A stretch of 64,000 nucleotides of DNA from Pseudomonas sp. VD-NE ins (GTDB lineage: Bacteria > Pseudomonadota > Gammaproteobacteria > Pseudomonadales > Pseudomonadaceae), in NCBI RefSeq assembly GCF_031882575.1, contig NZ_CP134772.1, positions 6,111,001-6,175,000 of the forward strand, written 5' to 3'. The notes under the pieces were generated by a model. It did no database searches. It was given only the letters and a program-made list of their open reading frames with translations, and was not told the origin of the DNA. The position numbers and the translations under genes are program-made. Numbering within the stretch: the first letter of the stretch is position 1; the number at the start of each line of letters is the position of its first letter. Below are positions 28,315-36,152 of the stretch, in pieces.

Positions 28315-29052
28315 TCACATCCCATGCTGCCTCAACAACTTGTCATAACTCCCATCCGCCTTCATCGCCGCAATCGCCTTATCAAACCCCGCGACAATCT
28401 GCTCATGCTGCGGATTCTTCAGGCTCACCAGAATGTGCAGGCTGTTCTCACTCAACGGCTTGGGCAAAAACTCCACTGAATTGCGCACCTTGGCGGATTC
28501 CCGCGCCAGGTAATATTTCGCCACATACTCATCTTCCAGCGTCAGCTTGACCCGATCCGCCGCGAGCATGCGCACGGCCATGGCGAAGTTATGCACAGGG
28601 ACTTTCTGCAACGCCGTGTCGGCATCGAACGGCGCCGAATAGGCGTAGCCGCGCACCACCGCAATCGGATAAGTGTGCAGTTGCTGCAGATTGGAATAAT
28701 CGAGTGGCGTGTCTTTGCGCTTGAGAAAACGGATGCGGTTGAGCAGGTATTCTCCGGAAAACTGGCCGAGCTTGGTCCGTTCATCGTTATACCAAGCGTT
28801 GACCAACACATCGTAGCGGCCCTCGCCTACACCCAGCAGCGCCCGCGCCCAAGGCACCTGTTCGTAACCGCTGGCATAACCGGCACGGGCCAGTGCGGTG
28901 CTGACGATGTCAGTGGCCAGGCCGCCATTGACCAGCGTGTCGTCGGTAAAGGGTGGCCAGATATCAAACACCAGCCGCAGCTTGTCCGCTGCAGCGGTCT
29001 GAGCCAGCAAGAGCAATCCGGTCAAAGCAAAGGCTCGATGCAAACGCGGCAT
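28315..29052 (-). CDS. Periplasmic solute-binding protein, amino-acid type (SBP_bac_3, 245 aa)
   Basis: A signal peptide is visible (MPRLHRAFALTGLLLLAQTAAA, cleavage near AAA-DKL). The mature part has the family layout: LRLVFDIWPPFT at the start, LLNRIRFLKRKD in the middle and a C-terminal MKADGSYDKLLRQHGM, the usual end of family 3 binding proteins. No permease or ATPase gene is adjacent, so it may be an orphan receptor or sensor-type protein. A paralogue with similar layout lies at 58345-59157. The ligand is unknown. Confidence 0.85.
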   Translation of the reverse strand: MPRLHRAFALTGLLLLAQTAAADKLRLVFDIWPPFTDDTLVNGGLATDIVSTALARAGYASGYEQVPWARALLGVGEGRYDVLVNAWYNDERTKLGQFSGEYLLNRIRFLKRKDTPLDYSNLQQLHTYPIAVVRGYAYSAPFDADTALQKVPVHNFAMAVRMLAADRVKLTLEDEYVAKYYLARESAKVRNSVEFLPKPLSENSLHILVSLKNPQHEQIVAGFDKAIAAMKADGSYDKLLRQHGM

Positions 29053-29306
29053 GCTTGAAATCCTTAGCGGGCAGGTTGCCCAGCATGTTTTCAGTCAAAA
29101 CCCCAAGGCCCCTTACCGGCAAAACCCAGGCCCTAACATTAGCTCATTGCAGCCAGTGCACAGGGCTCTCCAGCAGATTACACAAAGTCGCCGAGGCTGC
29201 GAGAAAGGAATGATGGCATTTTGACCTTTGTCACAGACTCTTACGCCATCAAGACATCTTTGCCGCAGGCGCTTAGTATCGGGCGACACGTTCAAGGAAT
29301 CGGCAA

Positions 29307-29759
29307 ATGACAATCGAATGGGTCTGCAAACATCACAGTGATCTGGGCAAGGAGCAGCTGTACGCGCTGTTGAAACTGCGCTCGGACGTGTTCGTGGTCG
29401 AACAGAAATGCGCCTATCCGGACCTCGACGGTCAGGATCTGGAAGGCGATACCTATCACCTGATGGGTTGGGAAGATGACCAGTTGATGGCGTATCTGCG
29501 CCTGCTGGATCCGGAATCCCAGGGCGGAGACGTAGTGATCGGCCGCGTGATTACCGCACCACAGGGACGCGGCAAAGGGCTGGGTCACGAGATGATGGAG
29601 CAGGCGCTGAAGCAGGCCGAGAAGCATTGGCCGCAAGTGCCTATCTATCTGTCGGCGCAGGCGCATTTGCAGGGGTATTACGGCAAGTACGGGTTTGTTG
29701 TGGCGGGTGAGGAGTATCTGGAGGATGACATTCCACATATCGGGATGCGTCGTGCCTGA
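29307..29759 (+). CDS. elaA: ElaA-type GNAT acetyltransferase (150 aa)
   Basis: A small single-domain GCN5-related N-acetyltransferase of the ElaA family. The acetyl-CoA pyrophosphate-binding loop is visible as APQGRGKGLGHEMM at about residues 88-101, and the C-terminal Y-Y-G-K-Y-G-F motif is present. Length matches ElaA. ATG 29307 follows AAGGAAT. The substrate is not established for the family. It stands alone between the divergent binding-protein gene and a repeat array. Confidence 0.88.
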   Translation: MTIEWVCKHHSDLGKEQLYALLKLRSDVFVVEQKCAYPDLDGQDLEGDTYHLMGWEDDQLMAYLRLLDPESQGGDVVIGRVITAPQGRGKGLGHEMMEQALKQAEKHWPQVPIYLSAQAHLQGYYGKYGFVVAGEEYLEDDIPHIGMRRA

Positions 29760-29761
29760 AG

Positions 29762-29958
29762 AGCCCTCACCCTAGCCCTCTCCCAGTGGGAGAGGGGACT
29801 GACCGTGGTGTCTGAAGCCAGACGCCGACCTGAAAAACAGTGTCGATTATGGATTCACAGCAGCACTTTCAGGTCGGCGTACCTCTCCAATATCCCCCAA
29901 TCAGTCCCCTCTCCCTCTGGGCGGTCCGACGTTTCGGGAGGGCTAGGGTGAGGGGCTC
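29762..29958. repeat. Paired CCCTCACCC-type repeats with conserved spacer
   Basis: One unit lies at 29764-29800 and an inverted unit at 29900-29955. The spacer contains CGATTATGGATTCA and CAGGTCGGCGTA, the same spacer words seen near 11600 and 52340. Confidence 0.8.
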
Positions 29959-29959
29959 T

Positions 29960-30256
29960 TCAGGGATACTCAAGCACAGCCTTGATCTGCCGCAAATTCC
30001 TCTCGATCCACCCGCGATCAATCGCCCCCCACTCGCGAATCCGATAGCGCCCCGCATGATTACGTGCGCCCTCTTCCTGCTCGAATTCACAAACGATATC
30101 CAGATCCGCCAACGCGGCAATCGTGTCCTGCGCCGTGCGCCGGGGCATGCCGGTCACTTCGGTCAGCGTCGGCACACTCGGGGCCAGACCGCTGTCGATC
30201 AGGTACGCCACATACAAGCGGCGGTAGAAACTGCTTTTGGTCTTGCTGACGTCCAT
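29960..30256 (-). CDS. Small winged-helix DNA-binding protein (98 aa)
   Basis: A basic N-terminus is followed by a helix-turn-helix (about residues 18-55: PSVPTLTEVTGMPRRTAQDTI then the helix ADLDIVCEFEQ) and a beta-wing (GRYRIREWG). This resembles the YfeC-type winged helix proteins of Pseudomonas. It is probably a transcription factor of unknown target. ATG 30256 has GGAAGG upstream; a GTG six bases earlier is less likely. Its start lies 24 bases after the end of the metallopeptidase gene on the same strand, so they may be co-transcribed. Confidence 0.78.
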   Translation of the reverse strand: MDVSKTKSSFYRRLYVAYLIDSGLAPSVPTLTEVTGMPRRTAQDTIAALADLDIVCEFEQEEGARNHAGRYRIREWGAIDRGWIERNLRQIKAVLEYP

Positions 30257-30280
30257 CCCCACCTTCCCGGTTGCGTACGG

Positions 30281-30775
30281 TTAAGCCTGCATATCGCGCC
30301 ACGTCAGGTACACGCGCAGGTCAAACTCGACCTGGTGATACCCCGGCAGCATGTGCTCGCACAATTTATAGAACGCCTTGTTGTGATCAGATTCCTTGAA
30401 ATGCGCCAGTTCATGCACGACGATCATTTTCAGAAAGTCCGGCGCGGCATCCTTGAACAACGAGGCGATACGAATCTCTTTCTTGGCCTTGAGCTTGCCG
30501 CCCTGCACCCGTGAAACCGTGGTGTGCAGACCCAGTGCACGGTGCGTCAGGTCGAGGCGGTTGTCGAACAGCACCTTGTCGATGGCCGGGGCGTTGCGCA
30601 GGTATTCCTGCTTCAGGTCCAGCGCGTAGCTGTACAGCGCTTTGTCGCTCTGCACATCGTGCCGCCCCGAATAGCGTTGATTCAGGTATTCACCCAGCCG
30701 CCCTTCGGCGATCAGTTGGCGCACCTGATCCTGCAATTGCGCGGGGTAGGCCTGGAGGTACTTCAACACAGTCAT
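30281..30775 (-). CDS. YgjP-like M48-type metallopeptidase domain protein (164 aa)
   Basis: A soluble zinc-metallopeptidase-like protein. The zinc motif H-E-x-x-H is visible as VVHELAHFKESDHNKAFY at about residues 119-136, followed by a further His in the YgjP-like pattern. ATG 30775 opens MTVLKYLQAYP; an extension upstream of it is not supported by a ribosome site. The family often sits next to restriction systems, but here it is beside an ordinary regulator and a c-di-GMP gene, so no system link is claimed. Confidence 0.85.
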   Translation of the reverse strand: MTVLKYLQAYPAQLQDQVRQLIAEGRLGEYLNQRYSGRHDVQSDKALYSYALDLKQEYLRNAPAIDKVLFDNRLDLTHRALGLHTTVSRVQGGKLKAKKEIRIASLFKDAAPDFLKMIVVHELAHFKESDHNKAFYKLCEHMLPGYHQVEFDLRVYLTWRDMQA

Positions 30776-30819
30776 GGACGGGCGACACGGTTCGAAAAAG
30801 GTGCGCCAGTGTAGCGAAT

Positions 30820-32943
30820 TCAACCGGGCAGCGCGCTCCAGTCAAACGGTTCGGCGAAGCTGACCGCGTCCTCGGCGATCAATGGCCGCGCAACGAGGAA
30901 GCCTTGCACGTACTCGCAGCCGTGAGCTTGCAGCCATTGGTATTGCTCAATGGTTTCGACACCTTCGGCAATCACCAGCAAGCCGTATTGTTTGCACAGA
31001 CTGATCACCGTACTGACCAGCGAGGCGTCGCGTTTGGAGTCCGGCAATCGCGCAATGAGATGGCGATCCAGCTTGAGGGTATCCAGCTCCAGATCGCGCA
31101 AATGTGCCAGCGAGCAGGGCCCGGAGCCAAAGTCATCCAACGCCACGCGCACGCCCAGATTGCGCAGCAAACGCAGCTGTTTGCGGGTTTCGTCGGGGTT
31201 TTGCATCAACGCTTCTTCGGTGACCTCGACCTCCAGTTGCCGAGGCTGCAAGGCGTGCCGCTCCATGACCTGGCGCAACTCGGTGACCAGATTCGGCAGG
31301 CTGAACTGGGTGTTGCTCAAACTCACGCCGAGCACCAGGTCTTCGGCAAACAGGGTTTCCCAGGCTTTGCGCTGCCCGGCACCGCGATGATAAATCCAGC
31401 TGCCGAGGCGACTGATCAGCCGCGCCTCTTCCAGCAGCGGCAGAAACAATCCCGGCGGCACATCGCCAACGCTCGGATGCTGCCAGCGCAGCAAGGCTTC
31501 AAAACCGCGAATCTGGCCGCTGTCGATGGCCACTTGCGGCTGATACACCAAGTTGAAATCGCGATTCTCGATGGCGGCACGCACGCTCTCTTCAAGCATC
31601 AACCGCGAGCGCGCCCGGCCATTCATTTCATGATCGTAGAAACGATACTGCTGGCGCCCGGCGCGCTTGGCTTCGTACATAGCGATGTCGGAGGCGCGCA
31701 GCAATCCGTCGAGATTCGAGCCGCAGTCCGGATAGGTGGCGATGCCGATGCTGGCGCCGAGGGCGATGTCCAACCCTTCGATCTGCTGACAGATCGACAC
31801 CCGCTCGATGAGTTTTTCGGCAATCTTCGCCGCTTGCTCGGGAAACTCCAGATCCAGCAGCGCGGTAAATTCATCACCACCCATGCGCGCAAGAATGTCG
31901 AACGGCCGCAGACAGGCCTTCAATTGCTCGGAAACCCAGCGCAACACCCGATCGCCAGCGTCGTGACCGAGGGAATCGTTGACCCGTTTGAAGCCGTCGA
32001 GGTCCAGATACAGCAAGACCCAACTGCTGTCGCTGCGCTCACCGCGCAGCAGCAGGTTTTCAACGGTCTGGTAAAACCCGCGGCGGTTAAGCAACCCGGT
32101 CAGTGGATCGGTCACCGCTTGAAATTCCAGTTGCTGGTGCAAGTGTCGAACCACCGACATGTCCAGCACAGTCACCACCATCGCATGTTGCTCAGAAGGC
32201 AATGCTGCGCAGGACAAGGCCACCGGCACTTGCTGGCCGGGCGCGGTGCGCAGCAAGGCATCGTGCAGTCTCAGGGTTTCGCCACGCTTGTAGCTGGCAT
32301 AAAACTCGGAATCGGCCCACAGCGGAATGTGCGGCTTCTGTAGAAAATCGAGAAACTCTTTACCTTCCAGCTCCTTCACCGGCGCATTCAACAACCGCGA
32401 AATCGCCGGATTGGCAAAGCGGATCAAACCATCCTCGCCCACCACCAGAATGCCTTCGGCAGCGTTATCCAGCACCGAAGCATTGAAGGCGCGCGCTACT
32501 TCCAGGTCATGACTCAGGCGCTGCAACGCGCGGCGATTGCGCTGGTGTTCCAGCAACGCCTGCACTTTGGGCTTGAGGATCTGCGGGTCAAAGGGTTTGA
32601 ACAGGTAATCCACCGCACCACTGGCATAGCCCTTGATCACGGCGTCCTGGGATTGCTCGTTGGCGGTCAGAAAGATGATCGGCGTCAGGCGCGTGCGCTG
32701 GCTGCCACGCATCAGGCGCGCCACCTCAAAGCCGTCCATGCCCGGCATCTGCACATCCAGCAGCACCAGGTCGACGTCGTGGGAGAGCAGAATATTGAGC
32801 GCTTCGAAGCCGGAAGCCGCAGTGAGGACGTGCCAATCCTGACGCTGCAGCAACGCGCGCATGCTGATCAGATTTTCAGGGTAATCATCAACGATCAAAA
32901 GGACAGAGCTGCCTTCACCTGGCGGGGGTTGCGCGCATTCCAT
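30820..32943 (-). CDS. Response regulator with PAS, GGDEF and EAL domains (707 aa)
   Basis: A putative bifunctional c-di-GMP enzyme. The receiver domain covers about residues 12-130, with the acid pair D19/D20, phosphoacceptor D63 (LLDVQMPGMDG) and lysine in FKPFDP. A PAS domain follows (about 150-265). The GGDEF active site is intact as ARMGGDEF near 354-358, and the EAL domain starts with FEALLRW near 482 and keeps DDFGSG. Both synthesis and breakdown of c-di-GMP are therefore possible. ATG 32943 is chosen since the residues before it are not receiver-like. No histidine kinase gene is adjacent. Confidence 0.92.
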   Translation of the reverse strand: MECAQPPPGEGSSVLLIVDDYPENLISMRALLQRQDWHVLTAASGFEALNILLSHDVDLVLLDVQMPGMDGFEVARLMRGSQRTRLTPIIFLTANEQSQDAVIKGYASGAVDYLFKPFDPQILKPKVQALLEHQRNRRALQRLSHDLEVARAFNASVLDNAAEGILVVGEDGLIRFANPAISRLLNAPVKELEGKEFLDFLQKPHIPLWADSEFYASYKRGETLRLHDALLRTAPGQQVPVALSCAALPSEQHAMVVTVLDMSVVRHLHQQLEFQAVTDPLTGLLNRRGFYQTVENLLLRGERSDSSWVLLYLDLDGFKRVNDSLGHDAGDRVLRWVSEQLKACLRPFDILARMGGDEFTALLDLEFPEQAAKIAEKLIERVSICQQIEGLDIALGASIGIATYPDCGSNLDGLLRASDIAMYEAKRAGRQQYRFYDHEMNGRARSRLMLEESVRAAIENRDFNLVYQPQVAIDSGQIRGFEALLRWQHPSVGDVPPGLFLPLLEEARLISRLGSWIYHRGAGQRKAWETLFAEDLVLGVSLSNTQFSLPNLVTELRQVMERHALQPRQLEVEVTEEALMQNPDETRKQLRLLRNLGVRVALDDFGSGPCSLAHLRDLELDTLKLDRHLIARLPDSKRDASLVSTVISLCKQYGLLVIAEGVETIEQYQWLQAHGCEYVQGFLVARPLIAEDAVSFAEPFDWSALPG

Positions 32944-33264
32944 GCTGCTTCTCTTGTCGGGACTTTCGGGCGGTTTCCGGTAAAAACCGCACACATACTG
33001 AGCCTTCACTCTAGTACTGGATCCAAGAAAGCAGAAGCTGTCATCAGGCCATCATTTAACCAAAGCGTGAGTTTGCCGACTAACGGTCACCGCTGAAGCC
33101 CCCGGAAACCGGCAGAGATGGCATTTCGACAGGATGTTGACGTCAATCATCTGCCAAACGGGCGTTAACAAATTTTCCCTCTACGCTTATAAAGGCCGCC
33201 CCAAAACGTGCGGGCTAGAGCTTCTGGCACGCACGTGCAGTGAAACTTGAGTGGAAGAACCGAC
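32944..33264. other. Divergent control region between the GGDEF-EAL and PL7 genes
   Basis: 321 bases with no gene. A plausible sigma-70 promoter for the lyase is TTAACA at 33165-33170, a 16-base spacer and TTATAA at 33187-33192. I see no operator. Confidence 0.5.
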
Positions 33265-33933
33265 ATGATCGATCTCGCAACCTGGAACCTCAGCGTTCCC
33301 GTTGGCAGCCCGCCATACACCGTCGAAACCTCCAAACTGGTGAACGGCTTCAAAGATCAGTACTTCCATTCCGACACCGGCACCTTGTTCTTCTGGTCAC
33401 CGGTTACCGGGTCAAAAACCGAAAACGCCATTTATCCGCGCACCGAACTGCGCGAAACCTACAGCAACGGCACCCTGCGCAACTGGTATTACCCAGACGC
33501 CGACAATTCATTGCGCGCGACCGTGACGGTGAACAAAGTACCGAGCTCCGGCAAGATCGTCATCGGCCAGATCCATGCTTATGAAAGCCAGAAGCCGATG
33601 GTCAAACTCGAATACCAGTACAAGACCAAAACTGAAACCGGCAACCTGGTGATCAAGGTGCGCATGCATCCGGATGAGGATGAAAGCCGTGTCATCACGC
33701 TGGCGACCGGGATCAAACTGGATCGCGAATTCAACTACCTCATCCACTTGAGTCCTGGCGGTGCGTTGGGTGTAAGTGCGGCGGGTTATCAGTGGGATTC
33801 ACAGATCAGCGCGACTTGGCGCAACAAGCCGTTGTATTTCAAGGCTGGGGTTTATGTGCAGGACAACACGGGGTACACCAGTGAAGGTGGGCAGGTGACC
33901 TTCTCCAAACTCGACATCGATCACGACAAATAG
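33265..33933 (+). CDS. Alginate lyase, polysaccharide lyase family 7 (222 aa)
   Basis: A PL7 beta-jelly-roll lyase that cleaves alginate by beta-elimination. The three family motifs are present: R-T-E-L-R (YPRTELRE, about residues 57-64), Q-I-H (VIGQIHAY, about 97-104) and YFKAGVYVQ (about 193-201). This supports a catalytic His/Tyr pair. Q-I-H rather than Q-V-H suggests guluronate preference, though that is a tendency only. No signal peptide is seen: the protein begins MIDLATWNLSVPVG, directly at the fold. The short single-domain PL7 protein of P. aeruginosa is similar in this. A strong terminator follows. Confidence 0.92.
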   Translation: MIDLATWNLSVPVGSPPYTVETSKLVNGFKDQYFHSDTGTLFFWSPVTGSKTENAIYPRTELRETYSNGTLRNWYYPDADNSLRATVTVNKVPSSGKIVIGQIHAYESQKPMVKLEYQYKTKTETGNLVIKVRMHPDEDESRVITLATGIKLDREFNYLIHLSPGGALGVSAAGYQWDSQISATWRNKPLYFKAGVYVQDNTGYTSEGGQVTFSKLDIDHDK

Positions 33934-33954
33934 TGATATCAACCAATCAAACGC

Positions 33955-33985
33955 AAAAAAACCCGCCGTTGGGCGGGTTAATTTT
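33955..33985 (+). terminator. Terminator of the PL7 lyase gene
   Basis: AACCCGCC pairs with GGCGGGTT around a short GTT-type loop, followed by AATTTT, 22 bases after the stop. The A-run on the other side makes it work in the minus direction too, where it could end the 87-aa gene. Confidence 0.85.
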
Positions 33986-34104
33986 CTAAGTGAAAAGATA
34001 TGACTCAACGCGAAAATAAAATCACTTAACACACTCGCCAACCAATATATTGCGAGTCAAGTAAAGGACTTGCATCACGATTGAGATCAACATTGTGTCG
34101 ACGT

Positions 34105-34368
34105 TTACTTATACTTGCCCTTCCCAGCTGCAACAGCTGCCTTAATCGCATTGGCATTCGCTGCTCCGCCTCTTTGTTGAATTGCAATTTCAACCTTCTC
34201 AAAACTAGCAATCTCTTGATAAGGGACTGTTTGTTTTGGATCCGCCCCTAGCCCAATCAACAGAGAGGTTGGATCATTCTCTTCCACGATCCCCTCTATC
34301 TCTACGCCAGAATTACTGATGACTTTATATCGTGCACCGAATGTGAAGCTTGCTGCGCTGATACTCAT
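34105..34368 (-). CDS. Orphan small protein (87 aa)
   Basis: I do not recognise this protein. It has no signal peptide or membrane segment. The first 60 residues look like alternating beta strands (FTFGARYKVIS, VEIEGIVEE, SLLIGLG, VPYQEIASFEKVEI), reminiscent of a small Sm/SH3-like barrel. The tail is Ala/Gly/Lys-rich (ANANAIKAAVAAGKGKYK). AAAGGAG lies eight bases before ATG 34368, so translation is likely. Base composition is clearly more AT-rich than the core genes, in keeping with acquired DNA. Confidence 0.7.
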   Translation of the reverse strand: MSISAASFTFGARYKVISNSGVEIEGIVEENDPTSLLIGLGADPKQTVPYQEIASFEKVEIAIQQRGGAANANAIKAAVAAGKGKYK

Positions 34369-34549
34369 GGCCGTACTCCTTTACGAGATTGAAGAGACTC
34401 TATCTTCAACTATAAACAACCCCAAGACACCTGTAATTTCTGACAGTTTTTTATACGATTTTGGAATTATCCAACTTCTAAATTGGCCGGTGAATTGCAG
34501 AACTCTGTACACAAAAGATAACAAACGCACTGCGGACCTGACGGTCTGC
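34369..34549. other. AT-rich intergenic stretch
   Basis: Contains the promoter of the 87-aa gene. A plus-strand open frame crosses this stretch but has no ribosome site and unusual composition, so no gene is called. Confidence 0.4.
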
Positions 34550-34902
34550 ATTCAACAACGTTGTTTAAGCCATCCAGCGGTTACTTCCGGATGCCTACAA
34601 CAGCTTGCGTCGTTGCCTACGGGTACGCCAGAATCCGCCGGCTTGTGCGCCTGGCGGGCCATCGGTAACTTGATTCGCGTCACTGATTTCCAGTGATCGG
34701 GTTTAGTAGCCCGTGGTTTCAAGCGTTGTGCACAAGCATCTGTCAGTCGGGTATTTCCATACCTGCGCTTGATGGTAGCTGTGCGCAGGGCACCTTCGGG
34801 TGCGCCGGCTTGCTCGAAACCCCGGTCTACTAACCTGCGTACAGTTGCCTCCCCTTTGATTTAGTAGCCAAAGCGGGGGCACTCCAATCAGGTTTCGAGC
34901 AA
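34550..34902 (+). promoter_or_regulatory. Structured leader of the DUF6124 gene, candidate translational switch
   Basis: Segment B (34810-34835) can pair in two exclusive ways. With upstream arm A (34699-34724) it forms a long imperfect stem enclosing a GGTAT/ATACC hairpin (34750-34763) and a UUCG-capped GCACC/GGTGC hairpin (34790-34803). With downstream arm C, its TTGCTCGAAACC (34810-34821) pairs perfectly with GGTTTCGAGCAA (34891-34902), and CTACTAA (34828-34834) pairs with TTAGTAG (34861-34867). The B:C stem ends at the base before ATG 34903 and would bury the ribosome site. Further hairpins lie upstream (TCACTG/CAGTGA at 34680-34696). The pairings are seen in the sequence; switching is inferred. 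Confidence 0.6.
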
Positions 34903-35265
34903 ATGACAAAATCAACGCCGCACCCGCCAGAAACAGATCCCGCATCCCCCTACGAATCCCTCGATTCGAAAAAACTCAACGACGCCGCCGAACGCGCCCT
35001 CGACCATTACCTCAAACCGTCCGCCTTCATCATGGCCAGCACACATAAACCCGAACCCATGTACCTCGCCAATCCGAAGTACAACACCGAATCCCTGCTG
35101 GCCAACGCCAGCGAAACCCTGGGTTCAGCCAGCGAAATGCTCAACAACTTCGCCGCCATGCTCGATACCTCACACCGCAAGACCGCGCTAGGCATCGCGC
35201 AGGTGGTCATGCTTGGAGAACTGGCGGTGAATCAGGCGCTGGATCACGTTGAACTGAAGGAATAA
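34903..35265 (+). CDS. DUF6124 family protein (120 aa)
   Basis: A Pseudomonas-specific small protein that I assign to the DUF6124 family (related to DUF3077) from its layout: an N-terminal polar stretch (PPETDPASPYESLDSKKLNDAAERALDHYL), a middle rich in Asn/Ser (NTESLLANASETLGSASEMLNNFAAML) and a helical C-terminus ending NQALDHVELKE. It has no signal peptide or membrane segment, and its function is unknown. ATG 34903 is directly preceded by CAGGTTTCGAG, the only ribosome-site candidate, which lies inside the leader's 12-base pairing segment. A terminator follows. Confidence 0.8.
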   Translation: MTKSTPHPPETDPASPYESLDSKKLNDAAERALDHYLKPSAFIMASTHKPEPMYLANPKYNTESLLANASETLGSASEMLNNFAAMLDTSHRKTALGIAQVVMLGELAVNQALDHVELKE

Positions 35266-35273
35266 CCGCCCAT

Positions 35274-35302
35274 AAAAAAACCCGCTTCATGGCGGGTTTC
35301 TT
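35274..35302. terminator. Bidirectional terminator
   Basis: AACCCGC and GCGGGTT pair around TTCATG. An A-run lies on one side and TTTCTT on the other. It ends the DUF6124 transcript on the plus strand and, with a better T-run, any minus-strand transcript carrying the 17-codon frame. Confidence 0.85.
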
Positions 35303-35314
35303 AAGCCAAATGGA

Positions 35315-35368
35315 TTAAATGTTCCGCATACGCAACATCGACATCAAAATGTGACGGTAGCGCAACAT
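35315..35368 (-). CDS. Possible 17-residue peptide gene
   Basis: The minus strand holds a strong ribosome site AAAGGAG nine bases from an ATG that opens an 18-codon frame, MLRYRHILMSMLRMRNI then TAA. The bidirectional terminator follows 13 bases later. The peptide contains an internal near-repeat (MLRYRHI, MLRMRNI) and is strongly basic. It could be a leader peptide, a toxin-like peptide or chance; only the ribosome site and terminator support it. Confidence 0.4.
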   Translation of the reverse strand: MLRYRHILMSMLRMRNI

Positions 35369-35385
35369 GGAATGACTCTCCTTTA

Positions 35386-35526
35386 ATCACCCGTCTCGGT
35401 ATTCAACTACGCGAAAAACGTATAAATCGTGGCCTGACGCAGGCGCAGCTTGCCGACCTAGAAGGACTGACACGATACAATCGAATAAAGGGGACAAAGA
35501 CACACAAAAGGGGACGAAATCTTGAT
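35386..35526 (+). pseudogene. Remnant of an XRE/HipB-type helix-turn-helix gene
   Basis: A frame without a start codon encodes ITRLGIQLREKRINRGLTQ followed by AQLADLEGLTRY, the first two helices of an XRE-family DNA-binding domain. It then runs directly into a GGGGAC palindromic element and ends. The recognition helix and the rest of the domain are missing. This is a relic cut short by insertion or deletion. Confidence 0.65.
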
Positions 35527-35550
35527 AAATAAATCCGCCCCTTTTTTTTG
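35488..35550. repeat. GGGGAC palindromic element
   Basis: AAAGGGGACAAAG is followed by AAAAGGGGACGAAAT and, inverted, AAATCCGCCCCTTTT, forming a hairpin over 35506-35545. Palindromes of the form AAAAGGGGAC(A/G)..AAATC.GTCCCC are dispersed in gamma-proteobacteria and are often found near Y1 transposase genes, but no transposase is present here. Confidence 0.6.
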
Positions 35551-35771
35551 CACTTTCACCGATATCTCAATCAAACAAATCCGTCCAATTTTGACATTAT
35601 CTCCTTTTGCCACGTCCTTATTTATTAAAAAACCAGAATCCTTATAGCGAAAAAATATTAAAACCTGTCATTTATTACAGGTTACCCGCAAACACTTCTC
35701 ACCTAATCTCATCGACGTAATACGAGACAACCCATATGACTTAATACTTGAATACACAAAAGGTAAATATC
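35551..35771. other. AT-rich spacer with a hairpin
   Basis: About 220 bases of low G+C. The only structure I see is AACCTGT/ACAGGTT at 35662-35683. No gene is found. Confidence 0.4.
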
Positions 35772-36122
35772 ATGAAAAATTACAATGGCTTCGTATTTAA
35801 CGCCGCCGGCGAGGAACATGCCGCCACACTCAGATTTGACGATCCAGCCCAGCAAACTGGCAACATAAGTAACGGCTACATGGACTATTGCGGACTTGAC
35901 TTCGTCGTCACTGGCACCTGCACGAAATCCACTTGGGCTTTTAAGCTTCAAGCGAAATCAGATGCCAAAAATAGAGATGAGCTAAACCATGGCCCAAGCA
36001 TTCTCAATATTGATATGAAATCAACTGATGGAACCGACAGGAACTTGGAAGGTACGGTTACCGTTAAAGCAGGCGGACCGTATGTAGGCCAATCCTTTGG
36101 AATCAGATTCACAAAAGGCTGA
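35772..36122 (+). CDS. Orphan hypothetical protein (116 aa)
   Basis: I do not recognise this protein. It starts at ATG 35772, preceded by AAAAGG with seven-base spacing. It has no signal peptide. The sequence alternates short polar strands (YNGFVFNAA, AATLRFDD, GLDFVVTGTC, WAFKLQAK, LEGTVTVKAGG, SFGIRFTKG), which suggests a small beta-sandwich or barrel. Codon use is AT-rich and differs from the flanking glycolytic genes. It lies between the GGGGAC element and a decayed copy of the fba 3' end, so it probably arrived by transfer. Confidence 0.65.
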   Translation: MKNYNGFVFNAAGEEHAATLRFDDPAQQTGNISNGYMDYCGLDFVVTGTCTKSTWAFKLQAKSDAKNRDELNHGPSILNIDMKSTDGTDRNLEGTVTVKAGGPYVGQSFGIRFTKG

Positions 36123-36152
36123 CATCCTTTATTACCTATGAAACAGGGTGAA

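Noticed and set aside
30281..30775. YgjP-like metallopeptidase as part of a defence system
   Set aside because: The family often neighbours restriction systems, but no restriction or nuclease gene is nearby here.
34319..34945. Plus-strand (34319-34696) and minus-strand (34703-34945) frames in the DUF6124 leader
   Set aside because: No ribosome sites, and the region is explained better as structured RNA.
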